64,000 nucleotides of DNA from Palsa-504 sp963705835 (GTDB lineage: Bacteria; Actinomycetota; Actinomycetes; Streptosporangiales; Streptosporangiaceae): contig CAVPLC010000054.1 of assembly GCA_963705835.1 (NCBI GenBank), forward strand, positions 1 to 64,000, written 5' to 3'. The notes beneath the pieces were generated by a model. The model did not search any database, was not told the origin of the DNA, and saw nothing but the letters and a program-made list of their open reading frames with translations. A program made the position numbers and the translations under genes. Below, piece by piece: positions 30,692-40,451 of the stretch (the stretch's first letter is position 1; each line of letters begins with the position of its first letter).

Positions 30692-31659
30692 TCTCTGTAC
30701 TCCCGTCCGGTCAAGGTGAGGAACACGGTCTCCAGGCTGGGCTTGAGCTGGGTGGCGTCGCGTACGGTCAGCCCGGCGGCCGAGCCCGCGGTCACGAGCT
30801 CTCCGAGAACGCCCTCGGGTTCGCGGGTGAACACCCGTACGTAGTCGCCGTCGGCCTCGACCTTGCGGACGCCGGGACGTTCGGCCAGCCCGGTGCGGGC
30901 GGTCAGGTCGTCGGGAACCGCGTCCTCGTACCTGACCGTGATCACCGTCTCGGCTCCCGCGCCGTCCTTCAGCTCGTTCACGGTGCCCGAGGCGAGCACT
31001 TCGCCGTGGTCCATCACGGCGACCTGCTCGCACAGCGCCTCGGCTTCCTCCATGTAGTGCGTGGTCAGCAGGATCGTCTGGCCCTCGGCGTGCAGCACCC
31101 GCAGGATGTCCCACAGGTTCACCCTGGTCTGCGGGTCCAGGCCCGCGGTCGGCTCGTCGAGGAACAGCACGTCCGGCCGGTGCACCAGGGCGCGCGCGAT
31201 CAGCAGCCGCTTGGCCTGCCCGCCGGACAGGTCGGTGGACATCGCCTTGCGCCGGTCCGCCAGCCCGAACGCCTCGAGCAGCTGGGCGGCGCGGCGTGCG
31301 GCCTCGCGCGGCCCCAGGCCGAAGAACCTGCTGCGGAACTCCAGGTTCTCCGCCACGGTCAGCTGCATGTCCAGGGTGTTGTTCTGGGTCACCACGCCGA
31401 TCCTGCGCTTGACCCCGACCGGGTCGGCCACCACGTCCAGGCCCGCCACCCAGGCCCGGCCGCCGGTCGGCAGGATCAGCGTGGTGAGCATGCCGATCGT
31501 GGTGGACTTGCCTGCCCCGTTCGGGCCGAGCAGCCCGAAGAACTCGCCGGACCCCACCTGCAGGTCGATGCCGCGCACCGCGGGCACGTCCCCGCGGGAG
31601 GACTTGTACGTCTTGCGCAGGTCCTGCGTTCGTATCGCGAGATTAATGTCCCCCGTCAC
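30688..31659 (-). CDS. ABC exporter ATPase, DrrA/DrrA-like daunorubicin-resistance family
   Basis: 323-aa nucleotide-binding protein with Walker A GPNGAGKST, Q loop (VVTQNNTLD), signature DLSGGQAKRLLIARALV, Walker B VLFLDEPTAGLD and H loop TTHYME. A C-terminal extension of about 80 residues follows, as in DrrA-type exporters. GTG 31659 is chosen (VTGDINLAIRTQDLRK) with AAGGAG upstream. It is coupled to the permease gene. The substrate could be a lipid-linked glycan or antibiotic; the adjacent envelope genes make a glycolipid plausible. Confidence 0.93.
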   Translation of the reverse strand: MTGDINLAIRTQDLRKTYKSSRGDVPAVRGIDLQVGSGEFFGLLGPNGAGKSTTIGMLTTLILPTGGRAWVAGLDVVADPVGVKRRIGVVTQNNTLDMQLTVAENLEFRSRFFGLGPREAARRAAQLLEAFGLADRRKAMSTDLSGGQAKRLLIARALVHRPDVLFLDEPTAGLDPQTRVNLWDILRVLHAEGQTILLTTHYMEEAEALCEQVAVMDHGEVLASGTVNELKDGAGAETVITVRYEDAVPDDLTARTGLAERPGVRKVEADGDYVRVFTREPEGVLGELVTAGSAAGLTVRDATQLKPSLETVFLTLTGREYRE

Positions 31660-31700
31660 TTCCCGGACTCCTTTCCTGATCAGTATGCGGCACATCCCGC

Positions 31701-33593
31701 GTGGCAAGGGCTCTACTCTTATGCGGAGTGAGCAGCGTAACGAGCCAGCACGGCCAGTCTCTTCCCGGAGAGTCGGCCCGGCCTGCCGCCCTGCCCCCGA
31801 CCCGGATCACGAGCTGGGCTCCATGGCTGGTCGTGGGCTGTTACGTGCTGGGCGCCTTCGCGCTGACCTACCGGCTGTGGGCCGACCCCGCAGGGCAGAT
31901 GGTGGCCGGCAACGCCGGAGACATCAACCTGTTTTCCTGGTTCATGCGGGACGTCGCCACCGCGGTCTCGCACGGGCACCTCCCGGCCCTGGTCACGACC
32001 GGCCTGAACGCGCCGCAGGGCATCAACTTGATGTGGAACACCTCCGAGCTGCTGCCCGGGGTGGTGCTGGCTCCGGTGACGCTGCTGGCCGGCCCGCAGA
32101 CGAGCCTGAACGTCCTGCTCACCGTCGGCTTCGCGGGCTCGGCGGCCAGCCTGTTCCTCGTGCTGCGGCGCTGGGACGTCAGCGTCATCCCGGCGGCCAT
32201 CGGCGGCGCCGTGTACGGGTTCTCGCCCGCGCTGATCACCTCCGGCATCGGCCACTTCCAGCTGGAATTCGCCGTGCTGCCGCCGCTGATCATCCACATG
32301 GTGCTCCGGCTGGTGACCGGCCGCGGCCACGCGCTGCGCACCGGCCTGTACCTCGGCCTGCTGACCGCCGCGCAGGTCTTCATCGGGGAAGAACTGCTGG
32401 TCGACACGGCGGTGGCGGCCGCGGTGATCCTGGTGGTGCTGGCCGTCAGCCAGCCGCGCGCGGCCATCGAGGCGGTGACGAACCGGGCCCGGGCGGTGGC
32501 GGCGGCGGCCGGCCTGGGTATCGCTGCCGTGGTCGCCCTCGTGATCTGCGGTTACCCGCTGTGGGTGCAGTTCCGCGGGCCGCTGCACGAGCATGGCAGC
32601 CCGTGGGACGTCCCCACCTTCCACAGCTACCTGTACGGCTTCGTGACCCCGTCCGGGTCGCTGCTGTTCCACACCAGCGCCAGCGCGTTCAAGGCCTTGC
32701 ACTATCCCGAGCCGCTGCCCGAGTACCTGGCCTACGTGGGCTGGCCGCTGCTCATCGTGGCGCTCGTCGCCGCGGTGGCCTTCTGGCGCGATCCGAAGGT
32801 GCGGCTGGCCGCGCTGACCTTCGTGATCCTGGAATGGTTCACGCTCGGGGCCGTCACGGTGACGTCCGGAGGGACCCGCTATCCGGCCGCCCTGCTGCCC
32901 TGGCACTGGCTGGCGGGCCTGCCCGTGCTGGCCCAGGTGCTGCCGGACCGGTTCTCGATCCTCGCGGACGGGGTTGCGGGCGCCCTGCTCGCGTTCGCCG
33001 TGGACCGGGCGCGCTGGATCGGGGCCCGGACCGGGCGCGGGGCGCTGTTCGGGGCGATCGCGACCGCGGTGGCCGTGGCAGCCGTGCTGCCGCTGATCCC
33101 CCGGCCCGTTCCGGTCCAGGCCGTCGAGCAGGCCCCGGCCGGCTGGCAGGCCGCCTTTGCCGAGCTTGGGTTGCCGTCCGACGCCCACGTGCTGGTCATC
33201 CCGGATCTCCAGCACGGGCTGCGCTGGCAGGCCGAGACCGGCGTGCCCGGCTCGATGGTCGGCGGCGGCGATTTCATCGAGCCCAATGCGACGGGGCAAG
33301 CCACGAGTTATATCTACAATCGCCTGAGCACCGCCGTGTATCTCACTACGCTGTGGCAGGGGAAATCGAGCGGGCGTGCGCCGTCGCAATCACAGATCCG
33401 CAAGGATCTCGCGTACTGGCGGCTTTCGGCCATCGTCGCTCCCACCGGCCGGAATTCGCGGCTCGCCCGCTTCCTGACCAGGGAGTTCGGCGCGCCCGCG
33501 GTGCAGGTCGGCGACGTGCTCGCGTGGCGGATTCCCTCAGGTCGGCCTCCGCCCGGTAAGTTATCTTCCTCGACGAAGGGACATGTGGCCTGA
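31701..33593 (+). CDS. large polytopic membrane protein, GT-C-like
   Basis: 630 aa with 10 or more hydrophobic segments in the N-terminal two thirds, then a hydrophilic C-terminal domain (about 480-630). The first extracytoplasmic loop contains GNAGDINLFSWFMRDV, resembling the acidic loop of GT-C glycosyltransferases that use polyprenyl-linked sugars. The start is uncertain: GTG 31701 gives the longest frame, GTG 31728 starts at VSSVTSQHG. It overlaps the next gene by 1 nt (TGATG), so it is the first gene of an epimerase-glycosyltransferase-methyltransferase operon. Confidence 0.8.
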   Translation: MARALLLCGVSSVTSQHGQSLPGESARPAALPPTRITSWAPWLVVGCYVLGAFALTYRLWADPAGQMVAGNAGDINLFSWFMRDVATAVSHGHLPALVTTGLNAPQGINLMWNTSELLPGVVLAPVTLLAGPQTSLNVLLTVGFAGSAASLFLVLRRWDVSVIPAAIGGAVYGFSPALITSGIGHFQLEFAVLPPLIIHMVLRLVTGRGHALRTGLYLGLLTAAQVFIGEELLVDTAVAAAVILVVLAVSQPRAAIEAVTNRARAVAAAAGLGIAAVVALVICGYPLWVQFRGPLHEHGSPWDVPTFHSYLYGFVTPSGSLLFHTSASAFKALHYPEPLPEYLAYVGWPLLIVALVAAVAFWRDPKVRLAALTFVILEWFTLGAVTVTSGGTRYPAALLPWHWLAGLPVLAQVLPDRFSILADGVAGALLAFAVDRARWIGARTGRGALFGAIATAVAVAAVLPLIPRPVPVQAVEQAPAGWQAAFAELGLPSDAHVLVIPDLQHGLRWQAETGVPGSMVGGGDFIEPNATGQATSYIYNRLSTAVYLTTLWQGKSSGRAPSQSQIRKDLAYWRLSAIVAPTGRNSRLARFLTREFGAPAVQVGDVLAWRIPSGRPPPGKLSSSTKGHVA

Positions 33594-34531
33594 TGGCTGA
33601 GACGATCGTCATAACCGGGGGGGCCGGGTTCCTGGGCTCGCACCTGTCCGAACGGCTGCTGGCCGACGGCTGTTCCGTGGTGTGCCTGGATAACTTCTGC
33701 ACCGGGACCCCGGCCAACGTGTCGCACCTGATCGAGAATCCCGCCTTCCGGCTGGTCCGCTACGACGTCACCGAGTACCTGCACGTGGGCGGGCCGGTAG
33801 ACGCCGTGCTGCACTTCGCGTCCCCGGCGAGCCCGGTCGACTACCTCGAGCTGCCGATCGAGACGCTCAAGGTCGGCTCGGTCGGGACCACGCACGCGCT
33901 GGGGCTGGCCAGGGACAAGGGCGCGCGGTTCCTGCTCGCCTCCACCTCCGAGGTCTACGGCGACCCCCTGGTCCACCCGCAGAGCGAGGACTACTGGGGC
34001 AACGTGAACCCGGTCGGCCCGCGCGGCGTGTACGACGAGGCCAAGCGGTTTTCCGAGGCGATGACCGTGGCCTACCGCAACACCCACGGCGTGGACACCA
34101 AGATCGTCCGCATCTTCAACACCTACGGCCCGCGGATGCGGCCGAACGACGGGCGCGCGATCCCCACGTTCATCAGCCAGGCGCTGCGGGGCGAGCCGAT
34201 CACCGTGGCCGGCGACGGCCGCCAGACCCGGTTGGTCTGCTACGTCAGCGACCTCGTCGAGGGCATCCTGCGGCTGCTGCGGTCCTCGCATCCCGGCCCG
34301 ATGAACATCGGCAACCCCGGCGAGCTGACCGTCCTGGAGCTGGCCGAGACGATCCGGCGGATGACCGGGTCGCAGTCGGAGATCACGTTCGTGCCGCGCC
34401 CCCAGGACGATCCCATGGTGCGGCAGCCGCGTATCGACCTCGCCCGCCAGGTCCTCGGCTGGTCTCCAGAGGTCGACCTGGAGGAAGGCCTGAAACGCAC
34501 CATCGAGTGGTTCCGCGAGCACGTAGGATGA
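33593..34531 (+). CDS. NAD-dependent epimerase/dehydratase, UDP-glucuronate decarboxylase-like
   Basis: 312-aa extended SDR enzyme. It has the Rossmann motif TGGAGFLGSH, the LASTSEVYGDP segment with catalytic Ser/Thr, and the YDEAKR (YxxxK) active site in the context GPRGVYDEAKR, typical of UDP-xylose synthase-type decarboxylases. It would make UDP-xylose, or a related nucleotide sugar, for the glycosyltransferase that follows. It overlaps the preceding gene by 1 nt and the next by 4 nt (ATGA). Confidence 0.9.
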   Translation: MAETIVITGGAGFLGSHLSERLLADGCSVVCLDNFCTGTPANVSHLIENPAFRLVRYDVTEYLHVGGPVDAVLHFASPASPVDYLELPIETLKVGSVGTTHALGLARDKGARFLLASTSEVYGDPLVHPQSEDYWGNVNPVGPRGVYDEAKRFSEAMTVAYRNTHGVDTKIVRIFNTYGPRMRPNDGRAIPTFISQALRGEPITVAGDGRQTRLVCYVSDLVEGILRLLRSSHPGPMNIGNPGELTVLELAETIRRMTGSQSEITFVPRPQDDPMVRQPRIDLARQVLGWSPEVDLEEGLKRTIEWFREHVG

Positions 34532-35236
34532 CGCGCACCGTGAAACTTTCCATCTTGATCCCCGTGTACAACGAGGCCAAGACGGTGCAGCGCACCGTCA
34601 AGCGGGTGCTCGACGTCAGCTTCCCCTGCCCGGTGGAGGTGGTGATCGTCGACGACGCGAGCACCGACGGGACGGCCGACATCATCGATCAGCTGCACGA
34701 CGAGCGGCTGATCAAGCTCAGGCACCCGGCGAACCGGGGCAAGGGCGCCGCCATCCGCACCGCGGTGGCCGCGGCGACCGGCGACTTCATGGTGCCGCTC
34801 GACGCCGACCTGGAGTACCAGCCGGAGGAGATCCCGACGCTGCTCGAGCCGGTGCTCAGCGGCGAGGCCGAGGTGGTCTACGGCAGCCGGGGCTTCGGCA
34901 GCCACTCGGCCTATTCGTTCTGGTACGTCATGGGCAACAAGGCCGTGACCACCGTGGCGAATATCTTGTTCAACGCCTACATCGCCGACCTGGAGACGTG
35001 CTTCAAGCTCATGCCTGCTAGATCTGCTGCGCAGCCTGAACATCAAATCGGACGGCTTCGGCATGGAGGCCGAGATCACCGGCAAGCTGCTGGCTCGCGG
35101 GATCCGGCCGTTCGAGGTGCCGATCACCTACCGGGCACGCACCCGCGAGGCGGGCAAGAAGATCACCTGGCGAGACGGGGTGCAAGCGGTGTGGATCCTG
35201 GGTCGGATCCGCCTGACGAAGCGGCCCGCGAGGTGA
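34528..35236 (+). CDS. family 2 glycosyltransferase (frameshifted)
   Basis: GT-A fold transferase, similar to polyprenyl-phosphate glycosyltransferases: SILIPVYNEAKTV, VIVDDASTDGT, PANRGKGAAIRTA and the DxD motif LDADLEYQP. The frame changes after CFKLMP near 35014-35018; in the new frame LDLLRSLNIKSDGFGMEAEI and ITYRARTREAGKKI complete the enzyme. Removing one base gives 235 aa with a stop overlapping the next gene by 4 nt (GTGA). It may load a sugar on polyprenyl phosphate for the GT-C-like neighbours. Confidence 0.88.
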
Positions 35237-35952
35237 AGGAGATCAGGGGCGACCGGCAGATTCAGTGCGACGTTCTGGTCGCGCTGGCCGAGTGCCGGAA
35301 CCACAGGAAGTGGTTCGCGGACTTCGCCAAGCCGTACCTGGGCGACAGCCCGATCGAGATCGGCAGCGGGCTGGGCGACTATGCGCGGGAGTGGATCCCG
35401 CTGGTCGAGCGGTTCACGGTGACCGACGCGGACGAGAACATGATCATCGGGCTGAAGGGGGAGATGGTCGGGTACTCCAACGTGGACGTGCAGCAGATCC
35501 TGCTGCCGTCAACGGAGGAGGCCGACCACTCCTGCCTCATCTCGTACAACGTGCTCGAGCACATCGACGACCACATCGGGGCGCTGCGCAGCATGGCCCG
35601 GCTCGTCCGGGTCGGCGGCTACATCGTCCTGGTGTGCCCGGCGTTCCCGTTCGCGATGAGCCCGGTGGACATCGCGACCGGGCACGTGCGGCGTTACACC
35701 AAGCGCACCATGACGGCGGCGCTGACCGACGCGGGGCTCGACGTGGTGGACGTGCGGTACGCCAACTCGTTGGGCCTGATCTGCTATTACGCGTTCACCA
35801 GCCTGCTGAAGAAGCAGCCGTCGACCGGCGGGACGATGACCTTCTACGACCGGCTGGTGGTCCCGGCGGTGCACCTCGCCGAGCGCCTGATCCGGCGGCC
35901 GCCGTTCGGGCAGTCCGTAGTCGCGGTGGCGCGGGTCCGTCAGGACGGTTAG
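35233..35952 (+). CDS. class I SAM-dependent methyltransferase
   Basis: 239 aa. The SAM-binding motif IEIGSGLGDYA, the acidic end of strand 2 (VTDADENM), motif IV region SYNVLEHIDDHIGAL and the FPFAMSPVDIATGHVRRYT segment place it in the methyltransferase family common in glycan clusters. GTG 35233 overlaps the glycosyltransferase stop, which decides the start. It ends in a 4-nt overlap with the convergent membrane gene. It probably methylates a sugar or the lipid-linked intermediate. Confidence 0.88.
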   Translation: MKEIRGDRQIQCDVLVALAECRNHRKWFADFAKPYLGDSPIEIGSGLGDYAREWIPLVERFTVTDADENMIIGLKGEMVGYSNVDVQQILLPSTEEADHSCLISYNVLEHIDDHIGALRSMARLVRVGGYIVLVCPAFPFAMSPVDIATGHVRRYTKRTMTAALTDAGLDVVDVRYANSLGLICYYAFTSLLKKQPSTGGTMTFYDRLVVPAVHLAERLIRRPPFGQSVVAVARVRQDG

Positions 35953-37784
35953 CCGGCGCTTGCGGGCCGGTAGACCGACGCGCCGTCGGCCGCGTAGTCG
36001 AACTTGAACCCGGTCGCGGACAGGTACTGGGTCAGCGCGGGGTTGGGTGTCGGGGCGGGGCCGGACGCCTGCTGCCACACCAGCACCCAGCCGACGTCCA
36101 GCGTGCGCAGGTCGGCCCGGGCCGCCGCGATCTCGGCCTTGGACCGCGTCCAGCCGTGCTGGGCGTCGTTGAGCTGGACGTAGAACTGATGGTGCTCGAT
36201 TCCCCTGATGGTCTGGTTCGGCACCCAGGAGGCGTAGGCGATCGCCCGCGGATGGCCGTCCTCGGTGGCCATCAAGATGGCCTGGGCCATCGGCTCCTCG
36301 CCGTACTGGGGGACGTTGTCCAGGCCGAACGGCACGTCGACGACGATCGATCCCGAGTGGTCGGCGGCGATCGGGTTATCCAGGGCGGCCAGCGTGGTCG
36401 GCGTGGTCGGCACGCCTCCCGGGGTGCCCGACCAGCCCGCCTCCAGCGCGCCGAGCAGCGCCACGACCACGACGAGCGGCCAGAGCCGCAGGCGCCACAG
36501 CCAGTCCACGGCCGCCCCGGCCAGCAGGGCGGCACCGACCAGGCCGAGCAGGGCCAGCCGGTCGGCCTCGCGGAAGACCGACAGCCCTGGGGTACGCAGG
36601 AACCAGGTGTAGGGCATGAGCAGGGACACCCGGTTGCCCTGCCACATCTGGGCCAGGGGCACGTACATGTGGGCGCCGACGTACAGCACCGGCCCGAGCG
36701 CCAGCGCGGCGCCGCCCAGCCAGAGCAGCGCGAGCAGCCAGGCGTTCAGCCTCCGCCAGCTCACGATCAGGCCCAGCACCGCGAGCACGCTCAGCACCAG
36801 GCCGAACGTGTTCATGGTCTCCAGGCGCGTCAGCGAGGTGTAGATGGTGCCCAGGCCCCTGGTCGTCTGGTAGTTGGCGAGCCGGGGCGAGGGCGCGAAC
36901 AGGCTGGGCACGTTGGCCACCCAGTGCGCGTACCCGAGCGTGTTCAGCTGCGCCGTGGTCCCGGCGCGGGCCTGCTGGTACATCGCGAGGAGCTGAGGGC
37001 TGGCCACGATGACGCCGGCCACCGCGGCCGCGGCCGCGGCCCTGATCCGGGTCAGGAACGTCGCCGAGGTGCGCGGCGTCACCAGCCACGGGATCATCGC
37101 GAGAACGGCGAGGATGATGGCCATCACCGCGGTCTCCGGGTTGACCAGGACCGAGCAGCCGAGCACGACGCCGAGGATCGCCGCCTGGCCGATCGTGGGC
37201 TTGCGGCGCAGCCGGACGGCGGCCTCGAGGGTCACCGGCAGCAACGCGGCGCCCCAGGAGATGTTGAGGTGGTACCAGACCTGGTAGGTCAGCATGGCCG
37301 ACAGCCCGAAGAAGGCCCCGGCCGCGATCGCGCCGGCCCGGGTAGGCAGCCACAGCCGGGCGACGCGGTACGTCGCGTAGCAGGCCAGGCCGGGCAGCAG
37401 GATGTTCAGCAGGTTGTAGGCGGCCGACGGGCCGAAGGCCAGCGTGACCGGGGCCATCACCACGCCCAGCAGCGGCGTCAGGGTGTGGTAGCCCAGCTGG
37501 AGCCCGACCGGCGCCGCCATGTAGGTGGTGGTCCACGGGTTGTGCAGGTGAACGATCTGGTGCGCCACCCACCACAGGTTCCACACGTAGATCGACACGT
37601 CCCGGCTGACCGGCAGCCTGCCGGTGATGTAGGACGCGAGCGGCCAGGTCGCCGCCACTCCGGCGGCCAGGAAGCCGAACAGCACGCCCAGTTCCCTGGC
37701 CCACGGGCGCGCCGCGGCCGCCCGGATCCGCTCCTGAGCGCCAGCGGACTGCCCCTGCCGGCCGGCAACCTGCCCCTCGATCAT
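35949..37784 (-). CDS. large polytopic membrane protein, GT-C-like (second)
   Basis: 611 aa with 11 or so hydrophobic segments and a C-terminal soluble domain (from about 500). The first loop contains SRDVSIYVWNLWWVAHQI, comparable to the loop of the 31701 protein (GDINLFSWFMRDV), and both share the MAPVTLAFGP / LAPVTLLAGP segment and the RTPGLSVFREADRLALL / LPDRFSILADG type motif, so they are probably distant paralogues. Convergent with the methyltransferase gene, overlapping stops. The function is probably transfer of a sugar across or at the membrane. Confidence 0.78.
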   Translation of the reverse strand: MIEGQVAGRQGQSAGAQERIRAAAARPWARELGVLFGFLAAGVAATWPLASYITGRLPVSRDVSIYVWNLWWVAHQIVHLHNPWTTTYMAAPVGLQLGYHTLTPLLGVVMAPVTLAFGPSAAYNLLNILLPGLACYATYRVARLWLPTRAGAIAAGAFFGLSAMLTYQVWYHLNISWGAALLPVTLEAAVRLRRKPTIGQAAILGVVLGCSVLVNPETAVMAIILAVLAMIPWLVTPRTSATFLTRIRAAAAAAVAGVIVASPQLLAMYQQARAGTTAQLNTLGYAHWVANVPSLFAPSPRLANYQTTRGLGTIYTSLTRLETMNTFGLVLSVLAVLGLIVSWRRLNAWLLALLWLGGAALALGPVLYVGAHMYVPLAQMWQGNRVSLLMPYTWFLRTPGLSVFREADRLALLGLVGAALLAGAAVDWLWRLRLWPLVVVVALLGALEAGWSGTPGGVPTTPTTLAALDNPIAADHSGSIVVDVPFGLDNVPQYGEEPMAQAILMATEDGHPRAIAYASWVPNQTIRGIEHHQFYVQLNDAQHGWTRSKAEIAAARADLRTLDVGWVLVWQQASGPAPTPNPALTQYLSATGFKFDYAADGASVYRPASAG

Positions 37785-37832
37785 TTAAGGCAGCCTAGTG
37801 GGTCCGGCGCGACGAGGTTACCGTGGCTTCGG

Positions 37833-38585
37833 ATGAAGTTCTCTGAGGTGATCGTGCTGCTGGCCGCCGGGACCGCCGGCGGCATTTTCAGCACGGTGGT
37901 GGCCATCGCGTCGCTGGTCACCTACCCGGTCCTGCTGGCGCTGGGCGTGCCGCCGCTGAGCGCGAACATGACCAACACCGTCTCGCTGGTGCTGACCGGG
38001 GCGGGCTCGGTGGTGAGTTCGCGGCCGGAACTGGCGGGCCTCGGCCGGCGCGTGCTCCGGCTGGGCGCGGTCACCGCGCTCGGCGGCGCGGCCGGGGCGA
38101 CGGTGCTGCTGACCACCCCCGCGGGCGACTTCACGGTCGTCGTGCCGGTGCTGATCGGCGGCGCGTCGCTGGTGCTGCTGGCCCAGCCCCGGATCAAGGC
38201 GCTGACGCCAGCACCGGACGGCGAGAACCGGGTCGCCCGCCTGGCGGGGTTGTTCACGGTGGCCGTGTACGTCGGGTACTTCGGCGCCGCCGCCGGGGTC
38301 ATGCTGCTCGTCGTGCTCATCGGGATGATCGACGAACCGCTGGTCAGGGTCAACGCGGTGAAGAACGCCGTGTCCGGGATGGCCAACGCCACGGCCGCGG
38401 TGTGCTTCGCGCTGTTCGGCGAGGTCCGGTGGACGCTCGTGGTCCCGCTCGCGGCGGGCTTCCTCATCGGGGGCTGGATCGGCCCGGTGATCGCGCGCCG
38501 GGTTCCCGCCGGGCCGTTCCGCGTGTTCGTCAGCCTGTGCGGGATTGGCCTCGCGGTAAAGCTCGGTATCGGCGCCTACCGCTGA
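37833..38585 (+). CDS. TSUP-family membrane permease (TauE/SafE)
   Basis: 250 aa with seven to eight hydrophobic segments. It starts MKFSEVIVLLAAGTAGGIFSTVV and has the two related repeats of the family (SLVTYPVLLALGVPPLSAN and FTVAVYVGYFGAAAGVML with LVRVNAVKNAVSGMAN). TSUP proteins carry sulfite, sulfonates or other organic anions; the substrate here is unknown. It starts 48 bp from the divergent membrane gene. Confidence 0.88.
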   Translation: MKFSEVIVLLAAGTAGGIFSTVVAIASLVTYPVLLALGVPPLSANMTNTVSLVLTGAGSVVSSRPELAGLGRRVLRLGAVTALGGAAGATVLLTTPAGDFTVVVPVLIGGASLVLLAQPRIKALTPAPDGENRVARLAGLFTVAVYVGYFGAAAGVMLLVVLIGMIDEPLVRVNAVKNAVSGMANATAAVCFALFGEVRWTLVVPLAAGFLIGGWIGPVIARRVPAGPFRVFVSLCGIGLAVKLGIGAYR

Positions 38586-38674
38586 CGCTTCGGTCACGGC
38601 GTCCGGCGCGGAAAATAGGAAACGGCGGTACGAAACGGGTATGACTCTGGACCTATCCGCCATCTACCTCTATC

Positions 38675-39031
38675 GTGCGAATCGTGTCCAGAACGCAGTT
38701 CCCGTGGGCCATCGCCATCATCGAGATCCTGGCCATCGGCGCCTTCCACGTCGTGGGCTTTGTCGTGGCCACTATCGGCATCGGCGTCTTCTACTTCATC
38801 TCGCTGCGCCTGCACCCGCGAATGAGGCACATCGGCTTCCGCGGGTGCGGCGGCACGGGCGAGGTGCGGGGATCCGTCTTCACGTGGACGTTTCGTAAGT
38901 GCCCGCGCTGCCAGAGCGGCCGGCAGATCCGCTGGGGAGCGGGTCATTTCGGCGCGGGCCCGATACAGGACGAGTACAAGCGCAATGTCGCGACGCGGCA
39001 AGCCGTGAAGCAGAACGGGACCTCGCGGTAA
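38675..39031 (+). CDS. small membrane protein with zinc-ribbon-like Cys pairs
   Basis: 118 aa. Two hydrophobic segments (about 12-45) are followed by a cytoplasmic-type domain with CGGTGEVRGS and CPRCQSGRQ, two CxxC-like knuckles resembling degenerate DnaJ-type zinc repeats. No function can be assigned. GTG 38675 is the first start in frame; an upstream ribosome binding site is weak. Confidence 0.6.
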   Translation: MRIVSRTQFPWAIAIIEILAIGAFHVVGFVVATIGIGVFYFISLRLHPRMRHIGFRGCGGTGEVRGSVFTWTFRKCPRCQSGRQIRWGAGHFGAGPIQDEYKRNVATRQAVKQNGTSR

Positions 39032-39061
39032 GCACGCGCGTTTCCGGGGCGGGACGGGCGC

Positions 39062-40031
39062 CTAGGGCGTGACGATGATCTTGCCGATCGACGCCGGACT
39101 CGGCGGCCTCGTGCGCGGCCGCGATCGCGTCCAGCGGGAACTTGTGCACGGGCAGGCCGGTGAGGTCGCCCGCGGCGAGCGCGGCGGTGATGTCGGCGGC
39201 GGCCCGGTCCAGCGCGGCGGCCGGGAGCGTGTACAGCAGCACGAACCGGAGGATCACGTTGGCGGTCATGCAGGCCCGCACGGGCAGCACCGGATCGGCT
39301 GCCTCGGCCGCGTAGGTCACGATCGTGGTCCCCGGCCTGGCCAGCGCCAGGTCCAGGGCGAGGTTGGCGCCCAGCGCCACCTCGATCACCCGGTCGACGG
39401 CCGGCGCGAACGCGCGGACCTGCTGGGCCGCGTCGGGCGAGCGGTAGTTGACCACCAGGTCGGCGCCTGCCTTCTCGGCCAGCGCCGCCTTCTCGGGGCT
39501 GCTCACGGTGGCGACCACACGAGCCCCGTCCCGTTTGGCCAATTCAATAGAAAAGTGACCGACAGCTCCTGCACCTCCGGCCACCAGGACGGTCTGGCCG
39601 GTCACCGGCCCGTCCGAGAACACGCAGTAGTGCGCGGTCATGGCCGGGACCCCCAGCGAGGCGCCCAGGTCGAACGAGGCGCCGTCGGGCAGCGGAACGG
39701 CCTGGCGCTCGGGCACCACGGTCCACTCGGCGGCGGTCCCCCACTGCCGCCCGGCCGCGGCGAGCCACAGCCACACCCGCTCGCCCACGCGCCCCGGGTT
39801 GACCCCGGCGCCGACCGCCTCGATGATGCCCGCGCCGTCCTGGTGCGGCACCTGGAAGCCGTTGATGGGCCGCGGCACCGCCCCGGACCGGGCCTTGTGG
39901 TCCGTGGGGTTGACGCCCGAGGCGCGCACCCGGACCAGGACCTCGCCCGGCCCCGGCTGAGGCCGGTCGACCTCCTCGACCCGCAGGACCTCGGCCGCCG
40001 GGCCGGAACGGCTGTACAACGCTGCCTTCAT
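39062..40031 (-). CDS. NADPH:quinone oxidoreductase-like zinc-free MDR (frameshifted at 3' end)
   Basis: Medium-chain dehydrogenase/reductase of the quinone oxidoreductase type: GVNPTDHKARSG, the nucleotide-binding VAGGAGAVGHFSIELA and the GADLVVNYRS segment; no structural zinc cysteines. The frame runs on after AHEAAESG into unrelated sequence, but one base fewer near 39086-39092 gives the family ending GKIIVTP and a stop at 39062 (322 aa). ATG 40031 overlaps the DUF2000 stop by 4 nt. Third gene of a likely RraA-like/DUF2000/oxidoreductase operon. Confidence 0.88.
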
Positions 40032-40444
40032 GGATGCAGATTAGCGCCCTTGAAGATCTTGTCCACGGCGTTACGCGGGCCGTGCAGGGCCAGCCCGGCG
40101 AACTGCAGCTCGTCGGCGGGCACGGCGCGGACCGCGGCGCGGTTGTCGTCGTCGTTGCCGGTGGCGAACATGTCCATGGTGTAGACGGCCATGGGCATCC
40201 CGCGGGTCAGCGCCCGCTGGTGGGCCTGGCTCAGCACCGCGCCGTCGGCGGCGTAGACGACCACCGGCTGGCGGAACAGCTCCAGGTACGTGTTTCCCGA
40301 CCCGTTCTCGTAGGGCTTGCCCATGACGTCCCCCGCGCTGGCGGCGATGCCGCTGGCCAGGAACGCGGTGACGTTCAGCTTCTGCCATTGCTCCAGGTCG
40401 GCGCGCACGGCGATGGCGATCTTGGTGTCGAAGCGGACGGTCAT
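40028..40444 (-). CDS. DUF2000 family protein
   Basis: 138 aa, beginning MTVRFDTKIAIAVRADLEQWQKLNV, with FLASGIA and the C-terminal VDKIFKG segment, characteristic of DUF2000, which has a peptidyl-tRNA hydrolase II-like fold. The biochemical role is unknown. ATG 40444 is preferred to the TTG one codon upstream. It follows the RraA-like gene after 7 bp and overlaps the oxidoreductase gene by 4 nt. Confidence 0.85.
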   Translation of the reverse strand: MTVRFDTKIAIAVRADLEQWQKLNVTAFLASGIAASAGDVMGKPYENGSGNTYLELFRQPVVVYAADGAVLSQAHQRALTRGMPMAVYTMDMFATGNDDDNRAAVRAVPADELQFAGLALHGPRNAVDKIFKGANLHP

Positions 40445-40451
40445 CAATCCC

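Noticed and set aside
35265..38585. 1,106-codon plus-strand ORF
   Set aside because: Antisense or out-of-frame shadow of the methyltransferase and membrane protein genes; only its last 250 codons are real and are annotated as the TSUP permease.
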